Origin: Galerina marginata | Taxonomy: Eukaryota; Basidiomycota; Agaricomycetes; Agaricales; Galerinaceae | DNA: 64,000 nucleotides | Reading direction: 5' to 3' | Assembly: GCA_023014335.1 (NCBI GenBank) | Contig: JAECYW010000003.1 | Coordinates: forward strand, 1,054,001-1,118,000 | Part shown: positions 23,086 through 35,032 of the stretch, in pieces | How the letters are laid out: each line of letters begins with the position of its first letter | How positions within the stretch are numbered: the stretch's first letter is position 1 | Notes under the pieces: generated by a model | Seen by the model: only the letters and a program-made list of their open reading frames with translations | The model's database searches: none | What the model was told of the DNA's origin: nothing | Program-made: the position numbers and the translations under genes

Positions 23086-26000
23086 CTACCAGATTGTCTG
23101 ATAACTGTATTTACTCAGCCAATTATTGACCAAGAAGTGCGTGGCATGATTGAGAACACTGTCTGGGGTCCAATGAATGGGGACATCGGCAGGAAAGACA
23201 GGAAATAACATGCAGCTTTGACGAATATGCGATAATGGAAGAATTGCTCCTTGGGCCCTGACTGGGTTGGTGGAGGTTGAAACCTTTCGAATGCGGTACA
23301 TCATCCCATGTTTGATGTCTGCAGCTGCTTCTAGCCTGGAGTACCATTCAATATAAACCAACGGTTCCTTAGGCCAGTTTCTAGGTGCTGGTTGAGTTCC
23401 TAGATGTGTTTGGACTTGTTCTGGAAGAGTAAAAATGACCCGAACACGGCCAACTCTTGTACCTAGCGAGTGTTTATTAGCTATCTCAATGGATGATAGG
23501 TAATTATTTTGTTGCCTACCAGCTACACCTGTTGACTCTGCCGATTCGCTGGTGATAGCAATAACAGTATCAAAACGGCCACGAGGATATTGTTTAGACT
23601 TAGGAATGGCTTTAACGAGATCTTTCTCCTCCTCATCGTCATGTATGCCTTCTGGATGGAATCGGAACATATTGTAGACATTGACATGCGAAAAGGGAAG
23701 GGTGCTTTGGGTAAGATATCGAGGAAGAACTGGACGGGATGTGAATGCATTCAGAAAGACCTTAAGATAGTAGGTAAAATCTGGTGCATTATACTTGTCT
23801 TCTATGAGCGAAAGTTGTCGTTTTGGAAAGTTAGGGTGTTTTGCAATTGATATTCGTGGCTTCTTGACCGTTGAGGTAGCCAGAGAGGCTTCAGATCCTG
23901 GTGGTACAGTTTCATGATGTTGGTTTTTCTGGTGCATTTCAAAACCAACAATCTTTTCTTGCCGAGAAAGCCATTGTATCATTTGAGGAAATTCGTCGCG
24001 CTGATTAGAGGCTCTCCATCCATGTTTGGCAAAGTCGATATGGAGCCGTTCAAACATCTCTGTATTATAGTTGTCGGTTGTTCCAAAGAGTTCAATAGCG
24101 TCGATATAGTGGAGAAGAGAGTGGAATTTAGGAATGTTCAAATGGTCTCGAACACCTGTTGTGATGAAGTATTCGCGGTTTTTATGAAATCGATCCAGTG
24201 CGTCTTTGAGATAGCCAAGAGTAATGTTATCATGCGTGGAATACTGAGCGATATAAATGAAATCCAACAAGGCAGTGACGGCCGCTATTCCCTGTGAAGG
24301 CATACAACCAACAAGACATCCGAGGAGAATCTTCGCCATGTTCTTTCGCTCCATACCTGTTATTTGAGACATGGCAAATATACCATTTTTGAACTGTCGA
24401 AGACCATACGCTGGAGGAAGGGCACGGATGCGGCGGTCCAACTCCTGTGGAGAGAGAATTCTCTGGCACCAACTGACCAGATGCTTAAACACTCCTTGGT
24501 AAAGTTGATGCAAAACATCAGGTGTGATTGATCGATGGATGTCGCAAAGTGGGAAGCCTTCCCAGAATGGCCGATAAACACTGCCAGCAACATCGTAAGA
24601 CATGCAGTATGCATGGAATTTCTGAGCTGGTTTATTGGAATCAGCGGCATGTTCTTTGGCTTCCTGGATAATTGATTCGGTCCAGCTTTGTGTTCGACTT
24701 GTAGCTGGTGTTGGGTTCTGAAGGTCGTTTGCAGGGGCTTTGCATTTAGGACATGTACCGTATTTTGTGCAAGCAACAAGGCATTGCTCGGGGTAGTCGG
24801 CAACATAACAGGTGAGGATAGGGTGAACACGACGGACCGCACCATCAGAACTGACCAGCTCCACACCAGTAGTACCAGCAGCAATGAGAGGCTGCAGAAC
24901 AATTCGCATTGATTCATGAAACAGTCGCTGGACATGTGAACGGTGCGCTTGATCATTCATCCTTGAGCGATCCATCTTTTGGACTGAGAGGTAAGCAATA
25001 AGGATACAGGCCCGTTTGGAAGGCTTCCGTCGAGTTGCTTTAGGGATATTTCCAATAGTGAGATAAACAGGATAAGCGGCTTTGTTTCCAGAAAATTGAG
25101 TAAGCTGTGTTTTATCTGTCGCAATAATAATTGGTGCAAGGGTCGCTCCTTTTGGTAGATGATGCTATTGATGTCTCAGTTAAAGAGGCAATAGAAAGAT
25201 TTAGCGACTACTCACTTGAAGTACGTGCCACCACTTTGCCGTCCACATTTCCGAAAAAATCCGGTTTTGTAAGGTTTTATCTGAAAATATTTTTCGACCA
25301 GCAAAAACCATTTCAGGAGAGAGTTGAGGGTCCTTCCAAAGACTTCTGAGAGCCTCAACTGGGTCCCGATAACGAAGAGTAAAGGTTTCCTCAGGATTGT
25401 CTGCGAAGCTGATAGTTTGTGTCTTCCATTCACCAGCCTTCTCAGGCATAGCGTCTAGCTTCTGATGAAGCCCTCGAATATTGTGATAGGAAAGCCCTAG
25501 CTTTTCAACAACCTAAAATGATATTAAACATCAACGCTAAGAAAAATAAGACTACCATACCCCAGGGATTTCCAAAAGCCGGTTAAAAGCATTATGACCA
25601 GGTCCGTCTTTGACCGCCCACTGAGCTACCCTCCAATCTAATTCTGAGGCGAATGGGGAAAAGGGATTGGGTGAAGTGCTGTCGTCCATCAGAGTATCAC
25701 CATCCTGGTCGACAGGTATATATCTTGGAGGTTCCTCATATCGTAGAATTCGACCAGAGTCCTTGTCGACTATTGTGACTCGTTCATCGTCGTTGTCATC
25801 AAGAACAGTATGGTTTTGGTTTGTTGCACCTTGGAGGATTTGATTTGCTGCGGTCTGGGGGCCGGGTCCAGCTACACCCTCCTCTAGATCATCAGGAAGA
25901 AAGTCAATCTCATCTGCAAATGGTCCAAAGTCCACGTCAATATCTGGATCCTGCTGTGGGTCGTAATCTGCTTGGTTGTCGTTTTCTGAATCATTATCTT

Positions 26001-26169
26001 CTGGTAATGATTGTCCAAGTATACTGTCTTCTTCATCATCAAAGAACACTAAAGCTTTCAACTTCCCCTTTCCATACCAGGAGCAAGATCTTGCAAGCGT
26101 GAGGTGTGAATTCATGGACTTGATGCTAGTGAAGTATCGACCGCATCCTGCTTCACAAGGGTGGCTCAT
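23086..26169 (-). CDS. Plavaka-type transposase with N-terminal zinc finger
   Basis: Three exons, 26169-25561, 25512-25216 and 25164-23086, give about 994 residues. The N-terminus is a C2H2-like finger (CEAGCGRYF..IKSMNSH) followed by a long acidic region. The middle has LPKGATLAPIIIATDKTQL, GNKAAYPVYLTIGNI and KCKAP, then DVLHQLYQGVFKHL, which I recognise as hallmarks of fungal Plavaka transposases (RNase H-fold, related to CACTA and KDZ groups). The third exon start is set at 25164 because only that acceptor keeps LPKGATLAP in frame. No internal stops are present, so it may be active. It lies 336 bp inside the left terminus of the giant element and reads outward, toward that end. Confidence 0.85.
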
Positions 26170-26393
26170 TTCCAACTAATGGAAAGTTGTTGAAGGTAAA
26201 GGGTTGTATTGATAGAGAGTGGACAAACAGTAGAAATAGAAATACGACTGAGCACCGGAGGGATGGAGCAATGACTTGGCGGTTGATAGCAGCGAGCGAG
26301 CGATGACTGAGCTGAATGATGTGGAATGATAAAATTAGCTGACAAAAATAAGAGATTCTCATGTCAATTATTCACCTAGAACAAATCGATATG

Positions 26394-26968
26394 TCACATC
26401 TTCAAGGACTTGGATATTTTCTTCCAGTGAAGGTATTGCTTCTCGAGCCGAGATCGCATTTTGGTAAGGACAGAAAGTTCAATTTCCAATTGCTTCACAA
26501 TTTTTGAGGCCAGACGATGTGACATGGGTTGGCCCCGGGTCTTCCGGAAGGTCTTCTTCTTCTTAAATAACTTTCGCTTAGGACAGAGATCCGACTTCCG
26601 TCTGTCTAGCTTTGAAAGCTGAAAAAGGTTCTTTCTCCTTGATGGAGACCCGATAATGGTAGTCTGAGTCTGTTCAAATTGGCCAGACTATGGAAAACCA
26701 TAAAACCAACGAAGATGTTTTGGAGAGTAGATTAACATACCTTGACAACCTCTGGAGGGAGCGTAGTGGGATACTTATTATATTCTGCTTTGTACCATTC
26801 TTCATAGGCTTCAGCAGTATAAGGTCCATGGAAAGATGTGCTTGAAATAGCCTGAAGGAATAAAATATGAACTGGAAATCGGAAGTTCTGATAATTGCCA
26901 TACATCTGAAAATTCAACGCAACCACTAGAAAGAACCCCCAAATTGTTACGCATCGGAGATGACCCAT
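26394..26968 (-). CDS. Small basic hypothetical protein next to the transposase
   Basis: At least two exons: one ends with TAEAYEEWYKAEYNKYPTTLP and a GTATGT donor near 26740. The next, from about 26689, begins SGQFEQTQTTI, continues through a Lys/Arg-rich stretch (KRKLFKKKKTFRKTRGQP) and ends in a leucine-rich helix. The frame joins in phase. The start is uncertain: Met at 26968 and an internal MYGNYQNF are candidates, the latter preceded by a TTTTCAG acceptor. The basic middle and helical tail suggest a nucleic-acid-binding or coiled-coil protein. It is about 225 bp upstream of the transposase start, on the same strand, so it may be part of the same transposon module. Confidence 0.5.
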
Positions 26969-27266
26969 AGTAGGTTGAAGACGAATATTTATAGGTAGTT
27001 GAATATAGAGGCATTTAACCAGACTGGCAGGACAGAAGTGGAAGGTGGATGTTGAACGTTCCAAGTTGAACTCCAACTTGCATGTCACGTTATCATCCAG
27101 CCTGTCCTGCAAACAACTTGACTCAAGAAATCGTTACACTGACACATTACAAACATACAAGTTGTAGTCCAAAAAGGCGTACATACTGAGGAAGAAAAAC
27201 CGAAGAATGAAAAGAATGGAAATACAACAATGCAAAACCTAAAACGAACGTCCATTCAGATACCCT

Positions 27267-29381
27267 TCACTCTTCCCATACAATCGACATCATGGCGGCA
27301 GCCTCCTGGGCAACCAAAACCGGTGCAAAAGATGGCCAACTTGGGAACCAGGACTCGATCATCTCTTTGTCATGGCTGCTTGCGATAGCCTTTCCAGCAT
27401 GCCCCGGCCACCAAATATCCGGGTTCCTGTGCGGTGGATAACAAATTTTTCCTGCAATTCCGGCCCAGTCAAAATCGACAACCATCAGATGAGGTAGAGA
27501 GCCATTAGGGAATAGAATGACACAATCCAAACTGCCATCTTGAAGGATTGTGAACCTGACGTAGATCATGATGTTGTTGTTTCGAAGATCGCCATGAGCA
27601 TAGGACCCAGCTGCAAGTGTGTCGAGAATACGTTGAAGAGCTTCACGAATTTTTCTCTTTGAATTTGAAGCGACTTTTGGAAACCTCTCTCCCAAATCGT
27701 AAAGTGTTATCCAGCCAGGTGACGTATCTGAAGGTGGATGCAGGAATTCCATGAGATGGTATGTTTCGAGTGATTCTCCAGGAAGATCTGGCGTTTGTCG
27801 ATGGAAGGGGAGAAGGTATTTTGGTGCCATTCTTCGGTTTGCTAGATAGGCATGGACCTCTCGTCCGTATCTCTCCTTTGCTAGTCCTGTGTATATGATC
27901 TTCATGAGGAATTGCGATTCAAAACCTTTAAGAGCGGCTGGGATAGTCTCGCTAACACATTTCGCCAGGTAGATAACCCCAGAAAATATCGTCCTTGTAA
28001 TTTCAATTCCATCTTGTGGAGAAAATCTTGGTACATCCAGCTCTACATGCTGAGAGTCGTCTTCACTCCATTCACTAAATAAATTCAGAGAAGATTAGAA
28101 AAGGCATTGATATCCATATAAGCATAATTACGCTGGGATCCACGGTATAGCCTTATGTAGCGCCCAGAGGAGATTTATGCCTTCAACTAAGTTTCTTCCG
28201 ATTAAATCGTTCTGAAGGTTTACATAGCCGCCTAGCTGTAAAACCACCGGTGATTCGTCTTTTGCGTCTGTAAAACCCCCGCCTATTCCCAGATGTGTAC
28301 CTGGTAGGGAAATATTAGAAAAACTACAATCGTAAAATGGAGAGATCATACCAGCCAACTGAATAAAAAACAGAGGCGCTCCATTCCGACGAGCCTCTGG
28401 ACACTCCTTTATGTACGATTGGTAGAGTCTGTGACTTTGCCAAAATGGGTTTCCCCCTGCACCCATTTCTAATTTGACCTCGACGAAAATGATAGGCACC
28501 TTGGATAACCGGTGTCGATACACAATATCCACCTTGTATCTCACCGCAGGACCAGTCGACTTTTTCTGGTCGGGTGGTTCATTTGTGACCCATTCATAAG
28601 CTCCGTTGGTCGGAAGAATCTTCTGAAGGGCATTCAACAATGCTCGGAGACGTTCTTCATGAGAGGTATAAAACTCGGGCATTGAATAAAGCAGTTGGTT
28701 GACTGTTTGATAAATGAGCAGCAACATGTCCTCGTCGATCACCAGGCCAGGATGCTTTGTCGTTTCTTCGTCTGTTGTTTTGTTGTCTGTCGCAGAACCA
28801 GGCAAAGAAGGAGGAGGATTGGAATCAGGCGAAGGAGGAGGAGGATTGAAACCAGGCAAAAGAGGAGGATTGAAGACCCATTGGGTATGAGCCCGGAAAG
28901 CAATGTGGAGAAGCTCCAATGGAAGTGGAAATCCTCCAACACGGCCATCTCGAACAGCCATCCTAGGATCAAGTTGGCAACGTCGGTACATCGGATAGTA
29001 ACAGTATTCCGATGGCGCTCCTGGTTCAAGAGCTTGGCTGATTATTTTTGATCGAAGCCTCTCAAGATCCTTGAACTTGAATTGAAGTGTTTCTTCATAA
29101 CCTTCGGTGCTTTCGTTATCGTCAGGATTGAGGTTGTTGGGAGAAGGGAATGTGAATTCGGCTTTTAGTTCTGGACGCCCAGCAAGGTCCTCGCGAGCAG
29201 ATATGTTAGCTGGCACCATTGGAAGAAGGCCAGAACGTATCTTCAGATCTTTGTACCAACGTTCAGAATCATATTCTGAGAAAGCGATGAGAATACCAGA
29301 TATTTCTTCTAGGAGTGGGGCCAAAAGCTGGTTGGCGTCTCTACGGGTCAGAGATTGTTCATCAGGATTGAGCTCGGCCAT
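27267..29381 (-). CDS. CR-type protein: REase-like domain fused to protein kinase
   Basis: Exon 1 (29381 to 28131) and exon 2 (about 28076 to 27267) join in phase at IPWIPA / EWSEDD, giving about 690 residues. The first half contains VDIVYRHR..IIFVEVKLEMG, matching the D...ExK core of PD-(D/E)xK nucleases. The second half is a kinase-like domain: FLMKIIYTG (Lys), REVHAYL (Glu), the catalytic loop HGDLRNNNIMI and VDFDWAG (DFD in place of DFG). This REase-plus-kinase order is known among crinkler-related proteins of basidiomycetes. A Lys/Thr/Gly-rich open frame upstream to about 29671 (MDTQDRRQSTRQKE) may be a further N-terminal exon. All key residues are present. A CR-type role is inferred from architecture; no secretion signal was confirmed. 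Confidence 0.75.
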
Positions 29382-30025
29382 ATCTTGTTTCTTTTTTGTC
29401 GAGTCTGTTGCAGTCTCTTTACCCTTTTTTTTGACGTCTTGGGAGTGGTTGTTGACTTGCCCGCGGAATTCTTCATGCCTGTCGTCTTGCCCGTCGTCTT
29501 GCCCGTCGACTTGCCTGTCGATGTACCTGCTTTGAGTAGTGTGGCCTGCCCAGTTGATTGACCAGTGGCGCCAGTGAGATTTCCTACTCCGGGTGTCACG
29601 TTTTTTGCCGCTGCCAGTGTTGCAGCTGCTTCTTTTTGTCGGGTTGATTGTCGTCTATCCTGGGTATCCATTTTTGCGCAAGAGAGCAAGGGCAAGGTGA
29701 ATATACAAACTAGTAGAGGCAGAAAGATAGAAAAACGATAGACTTGAACCATAAACCTTAATGAGCGTGCTTACTGACTAAATCACGATAAGAAATCGAC
29801 AGAACCTTAGTTTGACCTTCCAATCTGAAACGATCATCTTTGTTAAGGACCCAGCAAATTGGTGACTTGAAAGCGTCTATCTATTTTATGGATATCTACA
29901 AGATTCGATTGTAAAAACAAAGAGAAAACCATAACAGGGATTATGATACTAGAATGTCTGCAAAAAAAGGAGGGACACTGGAAAGGATTCACGATTCCAA
30001 TAGTGTGTTTTCCCAAGGATGAACA

Positions 30026-30545
30026 TTAATCAGACTTTATGAATAGCTTCTCAGTGGCAGCGGCGAGCTCATCAAAGGCTTTGCAGCTAGTTGGGTTCAA
30101 ATGGTGAGAAACCTCGGACAACTGCATTAAGAATAGCACGTACGAATCGCACATCGGCCCACTATTTTTAGCAGGTTGAAAACGATGGAAGCAAATTGTG
30201 CAGAATGCTGGAATTAGAGGTTATATGTCAATTGCCATGTAGATAGAGAGAGATGCAAAGTGACCTACCAACCGGAAGCTCAGTAGCAGACTCAGATGCC
30301 TTGACTTCCACAAGGATTAGACCGGGGAGGAGGATAAATTTCTTTCTTCCGGGATCAGCCACTGAGCAAGAAGTGACACTGGCAGCATATTCTGGCCCTT
30401 GAGATCCGTCCATAAATCTGTGAAAAGAAACTGTGAATCAAGTCACATTCTAGAGCAAAACCGAATTACTTATCCGTGTTTTTGAAAGGCTTGCTAGAGG
30501 AGTAGAAGGTCAGAGTCGATATAGAGAGACCTTTGATATGAATAC
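30026..30545 (-). pseudogene. 5'-truncated REase-like CR gene fragment
   Basis: A three-part minus-strand frame reads ILYGIHIKGLSISTLTFYSS, KPFKNTDKFMDGSQGPEYAA, KFILLPGLILVEVKASESA, then AFCTICFHRFQPAKNSGP and a stop at 30026. Two introns join in phase (near 30420-30471 and 30212-30268). The VEVKAS segment resembles the ExK half of a PD-(D/E)xK nuclease core. No start codon precedes the first exon; an in-frame stop lies just upstream. It therefore looks like the 3' remnant of a gene similar to the neighbour at 27267. Confidence 0.45.
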
Positions 30546-30754
30546 CATACAATATTCAAGTTGTTCGTAAATTTAAACAAGCACACCCGGGCCACGTTGA
30601 GGTTGGAAAAAGAGGAAAGGCTTTCCCTGTTTTCTCACGGTGCCGTCCCCTCACTCATTGCAAAAGTTTACAATTAACAAATAATATATTCAACTAATAC
30701 TAGGGGGCCTTTACATACTTAATGCGAAGTTGGAGCTGTGTACATTAAGTGTTA

Positions 30755-31115
30755 ACCTCCCCACACCGGCGCGCCTTTCAAGATAGACGTCGGCGGGAGC
30801 AGCTGAGACGGCGGTGCAGATGGGAGGCCTTTCTTGGACGGCAGAGGAGGCGGCGGCGAGCGACTCCGCCCGCGCCTGCTTCCTCCACCCCCACCCCCAC
30901 CACCGCCACTTCGACTCCCAACGCTCCCGCTCCGCCCACTCCGCCCCGCAACACTCCCAGCGCTCCTCCCGCTCACATGACTCCGCCTACTACCGCTCCG
31001 CCCCCCATCCCGATCATTGTCCTCATAATCCGTCGAGTCCGCATACGCCAGCCCGCCATACTCGGACTCGGAGTCGATAGGCGATATGGGCGTCTTGGCC
31101 TCGCGTGGGCGCTCC
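30755..31115 (-). pseudogene. Captured fragment of a Ser/Gly/Pro-rich protein
   Basis: A GC-rich minus-strand frame reads ERPREAKTPISPIDSESEYG, continues with GLAYADSTDYED, a Ser/Gly/Arg stretch with nine glycines, and SRSPPPPLPSKKGLPSAPPS, to a stop after GAPVWGG. The +strand frame over the same bases is a shadow. The SESEYGGLAYADSTDYED block reminds me of the linker of basidiomycete LIM-domain proteins, but no LIM cysteines are present, so I claim only a host-derived fragment. Its base composition differs sharply from its AT-richer surroundings, which supports capture. Confidence 0.4.
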
Positions 31116-31129
31116 CACCCTTATAGGCC

Positions 31130-34100
31130 TAAATTCAAGACGAAGTTCTTTGCCCCAGCTCGAGAAGGATGGACTCATTGGCTGTGTCGCTTCCTGAAGT
31201 GCATCCGCTGGGCTTGGGGGATGAGGATGGGCTTGAGGATGGGCTTGAGGATGAGTTTGGGAGTTGTTGGTGTAGCTAGAGAGTTGTCAAGCACTAACGA
31301 TGCGGTCAAAGTTGAAATCAACCAGACATGAGTGACAACCAAACAGATGACCCAGATCCCGAGGTGGAAATGCATCAGGGTGCAAAAGAAGGCGATGGCA
31401 ATGAAGATGAGAGTATCAGTGGTGACAGAGGCTCATCAGCCCAATCTGCACTGGTACAACAACAACAAAAAAGGTCAGAATCACGGCGCATAGGTGTTCA
31501 AAATAGGAGAAATCCAACTCACTTAACCACATGCTGAGATAGAGACCACTCGCGATCTTCTACTTCCATATCCGCTGCACATTCCTCCGCTTGAACACAA
31601 GTGTCAGAGGCTTCATTGTCGAGCTGGTCGCCAGTCTGACCACCCAAACGACTTGGTGCCGAGTACTACAGTGAGGAACACAGAGGGCAGGCAAGCCCAA
31701 CCAGGAGGGGTCCGCGCTTCTGTCACATGCAGGCGACGTGCAGTGAATGGGCCAGCATTGGGAGGAAGATGTTGTGTGCGGACGTCAGGTATGGGCAGAG
31801 AGAGTGGACGCGTCCAGGTGGAGAGGAGGCATGCGACCCGGTACTGGTGGTTGAGTTTCTCGTTGACAGTGGAAAAATGACTAGGCAAGTGCGTTGTGTA
31901 GCCCGTTATGCTCAAGATGCAAAATGTTGTGAACAGAAAAAGAATCGCACACCACAGCCACAGCCAGCGCACAAGCGTGGAATCTGATTTACTAATCTTA
32001 TCTGCAGTCGCCCTATCCCATCCCACCTGGTTTTGATCTTATCCTAGCCCATCCCATCCGAGTTCATGTCAATCCCGTCCCATTCCATCCCATCCTAACC
32101 CATCCTATCCTACCTAATCCTGTCAAATTTTATTTTGTAGGCAGCATTGTCTCTTAAGAAATACCGTAAAATACAAGACTTTAACGTTAGAAATTAGCAG
32201 CTAATTAATTCTAGCATACGAATACCGCCCGAAAATAAATGCCATGAAGGTGTTTTCAATGCATAAACAATGAATTAGCTTACTACATTTGTATGATCCT
32301 AAGGCCTGCATGGGCGAACAGTCACATTAGCGTTTTGATAATTTTTTGCGTGAATGCTAGAGAAAAGGGGATTGAAATTCGAGAACAGAAAGCAGAATAA
32401 AAGATTACCGTTCACTGCGTTTGCGTGGTGCTGGCGGAGGTTTTGTATGAGGCTCAAAGGTGAATGGTGAGATACGCTTAGACCAGCCTGATCTTCTCCT
32501 GCATAGCTTCGACTGGGACGATGGCGCTCTGTGAGCAAGGCAAGAGAATAATGTAAGTAACTACCACAAACGCGCTGGGTTCAACGCAGCGCCAAGTCAA
32601 TCCCGACAAACTACTACTCTGCCGGACAGCCAGTGCAATGCCTCGAAGGATCCAGCGAGGTGTTCTGGGTAGTACTCAGCTCCAGCGAAGCATTGTTCCC
32701 CCGAACGGGTCTTCCAACGTAGTTGGGTGCACCTCTTGTCCAGGAGCCTTTGCAGCAGCAGGCCGTACAACAGAGCCATAATCCGCGTAAACTTGACGAA
32801 CGACTTCACTACTCACCTCTTCACCTCGCAGCCTGAGACGGCGCTGCTCAGCACGGCGCGCTTCTTGAAGAACATCACGGAGATGAAGAGGAGCCCACCG
32901 AGGGCGAGGCATGGCATGGCATAGGTGAACAGGTTGTCTGCGACAGGTGGCACTTGCACGCTGAGGATCTCGAATTGGGCAGACTTGAAGCCACAGACTT
33001 CCAGCCATGCCTTGTTGCTGGTGATTCTATTTCCAAAGTTAGTGGCAAGTTCAGAAGTCATCTGTGTGATGTCGCACCTCAGCGTGATAAATGAATTCAG
33101 TCAAAGGAATGTCGGCGTGGTGGCCAAAGACGTGGACGTTTTCGAATCCGGAAGAGGTCCCATTCCTGAACCTAACATGGAGGAAGTCTCGGACATCAGG
33201 GGGAGAGCCGTGGCGGAGCTCAATGGCTATGGCAGAATCGTAGTCGGCTGCATGATTGGAGTTTGGAATCTGGCGCGAAAATTGAATGTGGCGGACTTAC
33301 GAACGCCAGACAGCTCGGAGCGCTCCTTGGTAGCACCGGTTTTATGCAAGAAAGCCTGGTAGGTGGTCTCAATCAACATGAATTGCAGGGGGTCGCCATT
33401 GAAGGTAATGCGTTCCAGACTCAAGGATGGTGTGGAGGATGGTGCGATCAGCAACTGAACAAATACGTTAGGTTATAACAAGGAAAAAATATGAGAGTAC
33501 GTACTGTTGCCAATACCAGTGAGATCCTCGTCGGAGAAGACACCACTTTTATGATAGCTACCCCAGTGGCATGCCTGCTCGATGAAGGTGGGAGGAAGGC
33601 AGTAGGCGAAGGTCTTGTTGTGGGCGAGTTCCGAGTTGATGTAGTTAAAGATCTGGAGAAACGGTTAGATCCTTGCCTAACCTTTGGTTCAGACAGCTCA
33701 AACTCACGTTCCACTAGAAAAATCATCATTCAGCAAGTGCAGTGAAATAAAAGCAAAATACATACGGCGTTTTCCAGAAATGTTGGGCGTCCGAAGACGC
33801 AGTCCTTCGCTCCCTTGAAGAAGGGGCGGCATCCTTAGACTTGAAATCAGCGGAGGAGTAGAACTGCTTAGTGTGCTTCTCGGACGCCTGGAAAGACAGT
33901 GTCCAGAATGTTAATTTATGCAGTTATGTGACATGACGGACTGGGCAGTTGGTCTAGCGCCTTTCCAAAGAGCGATCGGTTCCGGGTTCAATGGTCTCAA
34001 CTAGAAGGAAACAGATATGAGAAAGACTTTTATTTTGGATTTGGCAGGATGTCACGTACCTGGGACGTATTGATAGCAGCCAAGAGGAGCAACGACAGTT

Positions 34101-34400
34101 GTTTCGTTGGCGAGAACAATTTTGTTGTTTGGGTTGGAGCCCTTGGAGGAGGGCGATGGCAGAGTCAAAGACGACAGTGCCAGCCTTGACGCGGACCTTG
34201 ACTTTGACTTCGTTGTTGTCAACGAGGTCAGAGCGGCGGATACCCTCGATGTAGGAGGAAGAGGTGCTATCGAAGTAGGTGGATCGGACGAGCGAACCAA
34301 GGCGGTCGAGCATGCATTTTGCGCATGTGGAGGCCGTGGCAATCGCTGTAGCAGCCGAGAGATGTTGAACAGGATGTGGGGCAGTCTTCAGTGTCGAAGT
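31130..34400. other. Decayed coding traces, no gene resolved
   Basis: Several minus-strand segments look exonic. One near 32840-33030 ends in a transmembrane helix (LFTYAMPCLALGGLLFISVMFF). One is at 33300-33450 (ITFNGDPLQFMLIETTYQAF). One is at 33560-33670 (NSELAHNKTFAYCLPP). One is at 34100-34300 (VRSTYFDSTSSSYIEGIRRS). They lie in different frames with plausible splice sites between some of them, suggesting a membrane-protein gene that was rearranged or decayed. Between 32005 and 32125 there is a CCATCC/CTATCC low-complexity tract. Nothing else could be supported. Confidence 0.35.
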
Positions 34401-34875
34401 GACCGAACTCGGAAGAGTATCTAAAGCGTACAGGTCAAAGGCCGCTTGGTAACGATCCTTCTCGATAATTCTGATAATATGTCAGAAATCATATAAGGGG
34501 AGGAAAAATGATGAGCCAAGACTTACTAACTGCGCTTCCAAGTGAACGATGCCTCGATCATCTTCGTCACTTTGCTTCCTGAGTGCCTCCAATACCTCCC
34601 TTGCATCAGATTCACGTTGTCGACGGTATAACGAGTATGCCCTCTCGTAAGCATGGTCATCGTCGGAGTCTATCAGAGTAAGAGCAGCGTTGTATTCCTC
34701 GGTTTGCAGAAACAGAAATAATTTCGTCTCTTCATCTTTGGATTCCAAACGAAGTACTAACATCAAAACGGGTTAGGATTCGATCAGACAAAAGAAAAGG
34801 GGTCCGAGAGACACACCAAAGAAGGGTTGGATAGTTTTGTAATTTAAAAAACAGTTGGTGTTCGGCGCAGTCCAT
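34400..34875 (-). pseudogene. SRP72-like fragment, frameshifted
   Basis: The minus strand encodes CAEHQLFFKLQNYPTLLW near 34875. A second exon has ETKLFLFLQTEEYNAALTLI, then DSDDDHAYERAYSLYRRQRE and DDRGIVHLEAQL. A third segment reads NYREGS, then YQAAFDLY one base out of frame. These are recognisable TPR-region segments of the signal recognition particle subunit SRP72. The match stops soon after YQAAFDLY and the N-terminus is abnormal, so this is a broken partial copy, not the working gene. Introns are retained, indicating capture from genomic DNA rather than from mRNA. Confidence 0.65.
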
Positions 34876-35032
34876 TTTGATTCTAGATGACGTTAGTGGA
34901 TGATATGCATAGCCAAAAGAAAGAGTGGAATTATTATTAAGCGAAAGAAACGTACAAGATGTTTGTGGCCAAGTGCTATAGTATGAAGAATGCATGAAAG
35001 CCGACTGCTAATACATTACAGATGCGCAAAAT

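Noticed and set aside
29725..29795. tRNA-like sequence on the minus strand (GATTTAGTCAGTAAGC and GGTTCAAGTC)
   Set aside because: No sound acceptor or anticodon stem could be drawn. Not called as a gene.
30749..31126. +strand Arg/Pro-rich frame
   Set aside because: Antisense shadow of the Ser/Gly-rich minus-strand fragment, which has the more natural protein sequence.
33943..34010. tRNA-like sequence on the + strand (CAGTTGGTCTAGCGC and GGGTTCAA)
   Set aside because: A- and B-box-like words are present but the T-stem and acceptor stem do not pair. At most a decayed tRNA or SINE fragment.
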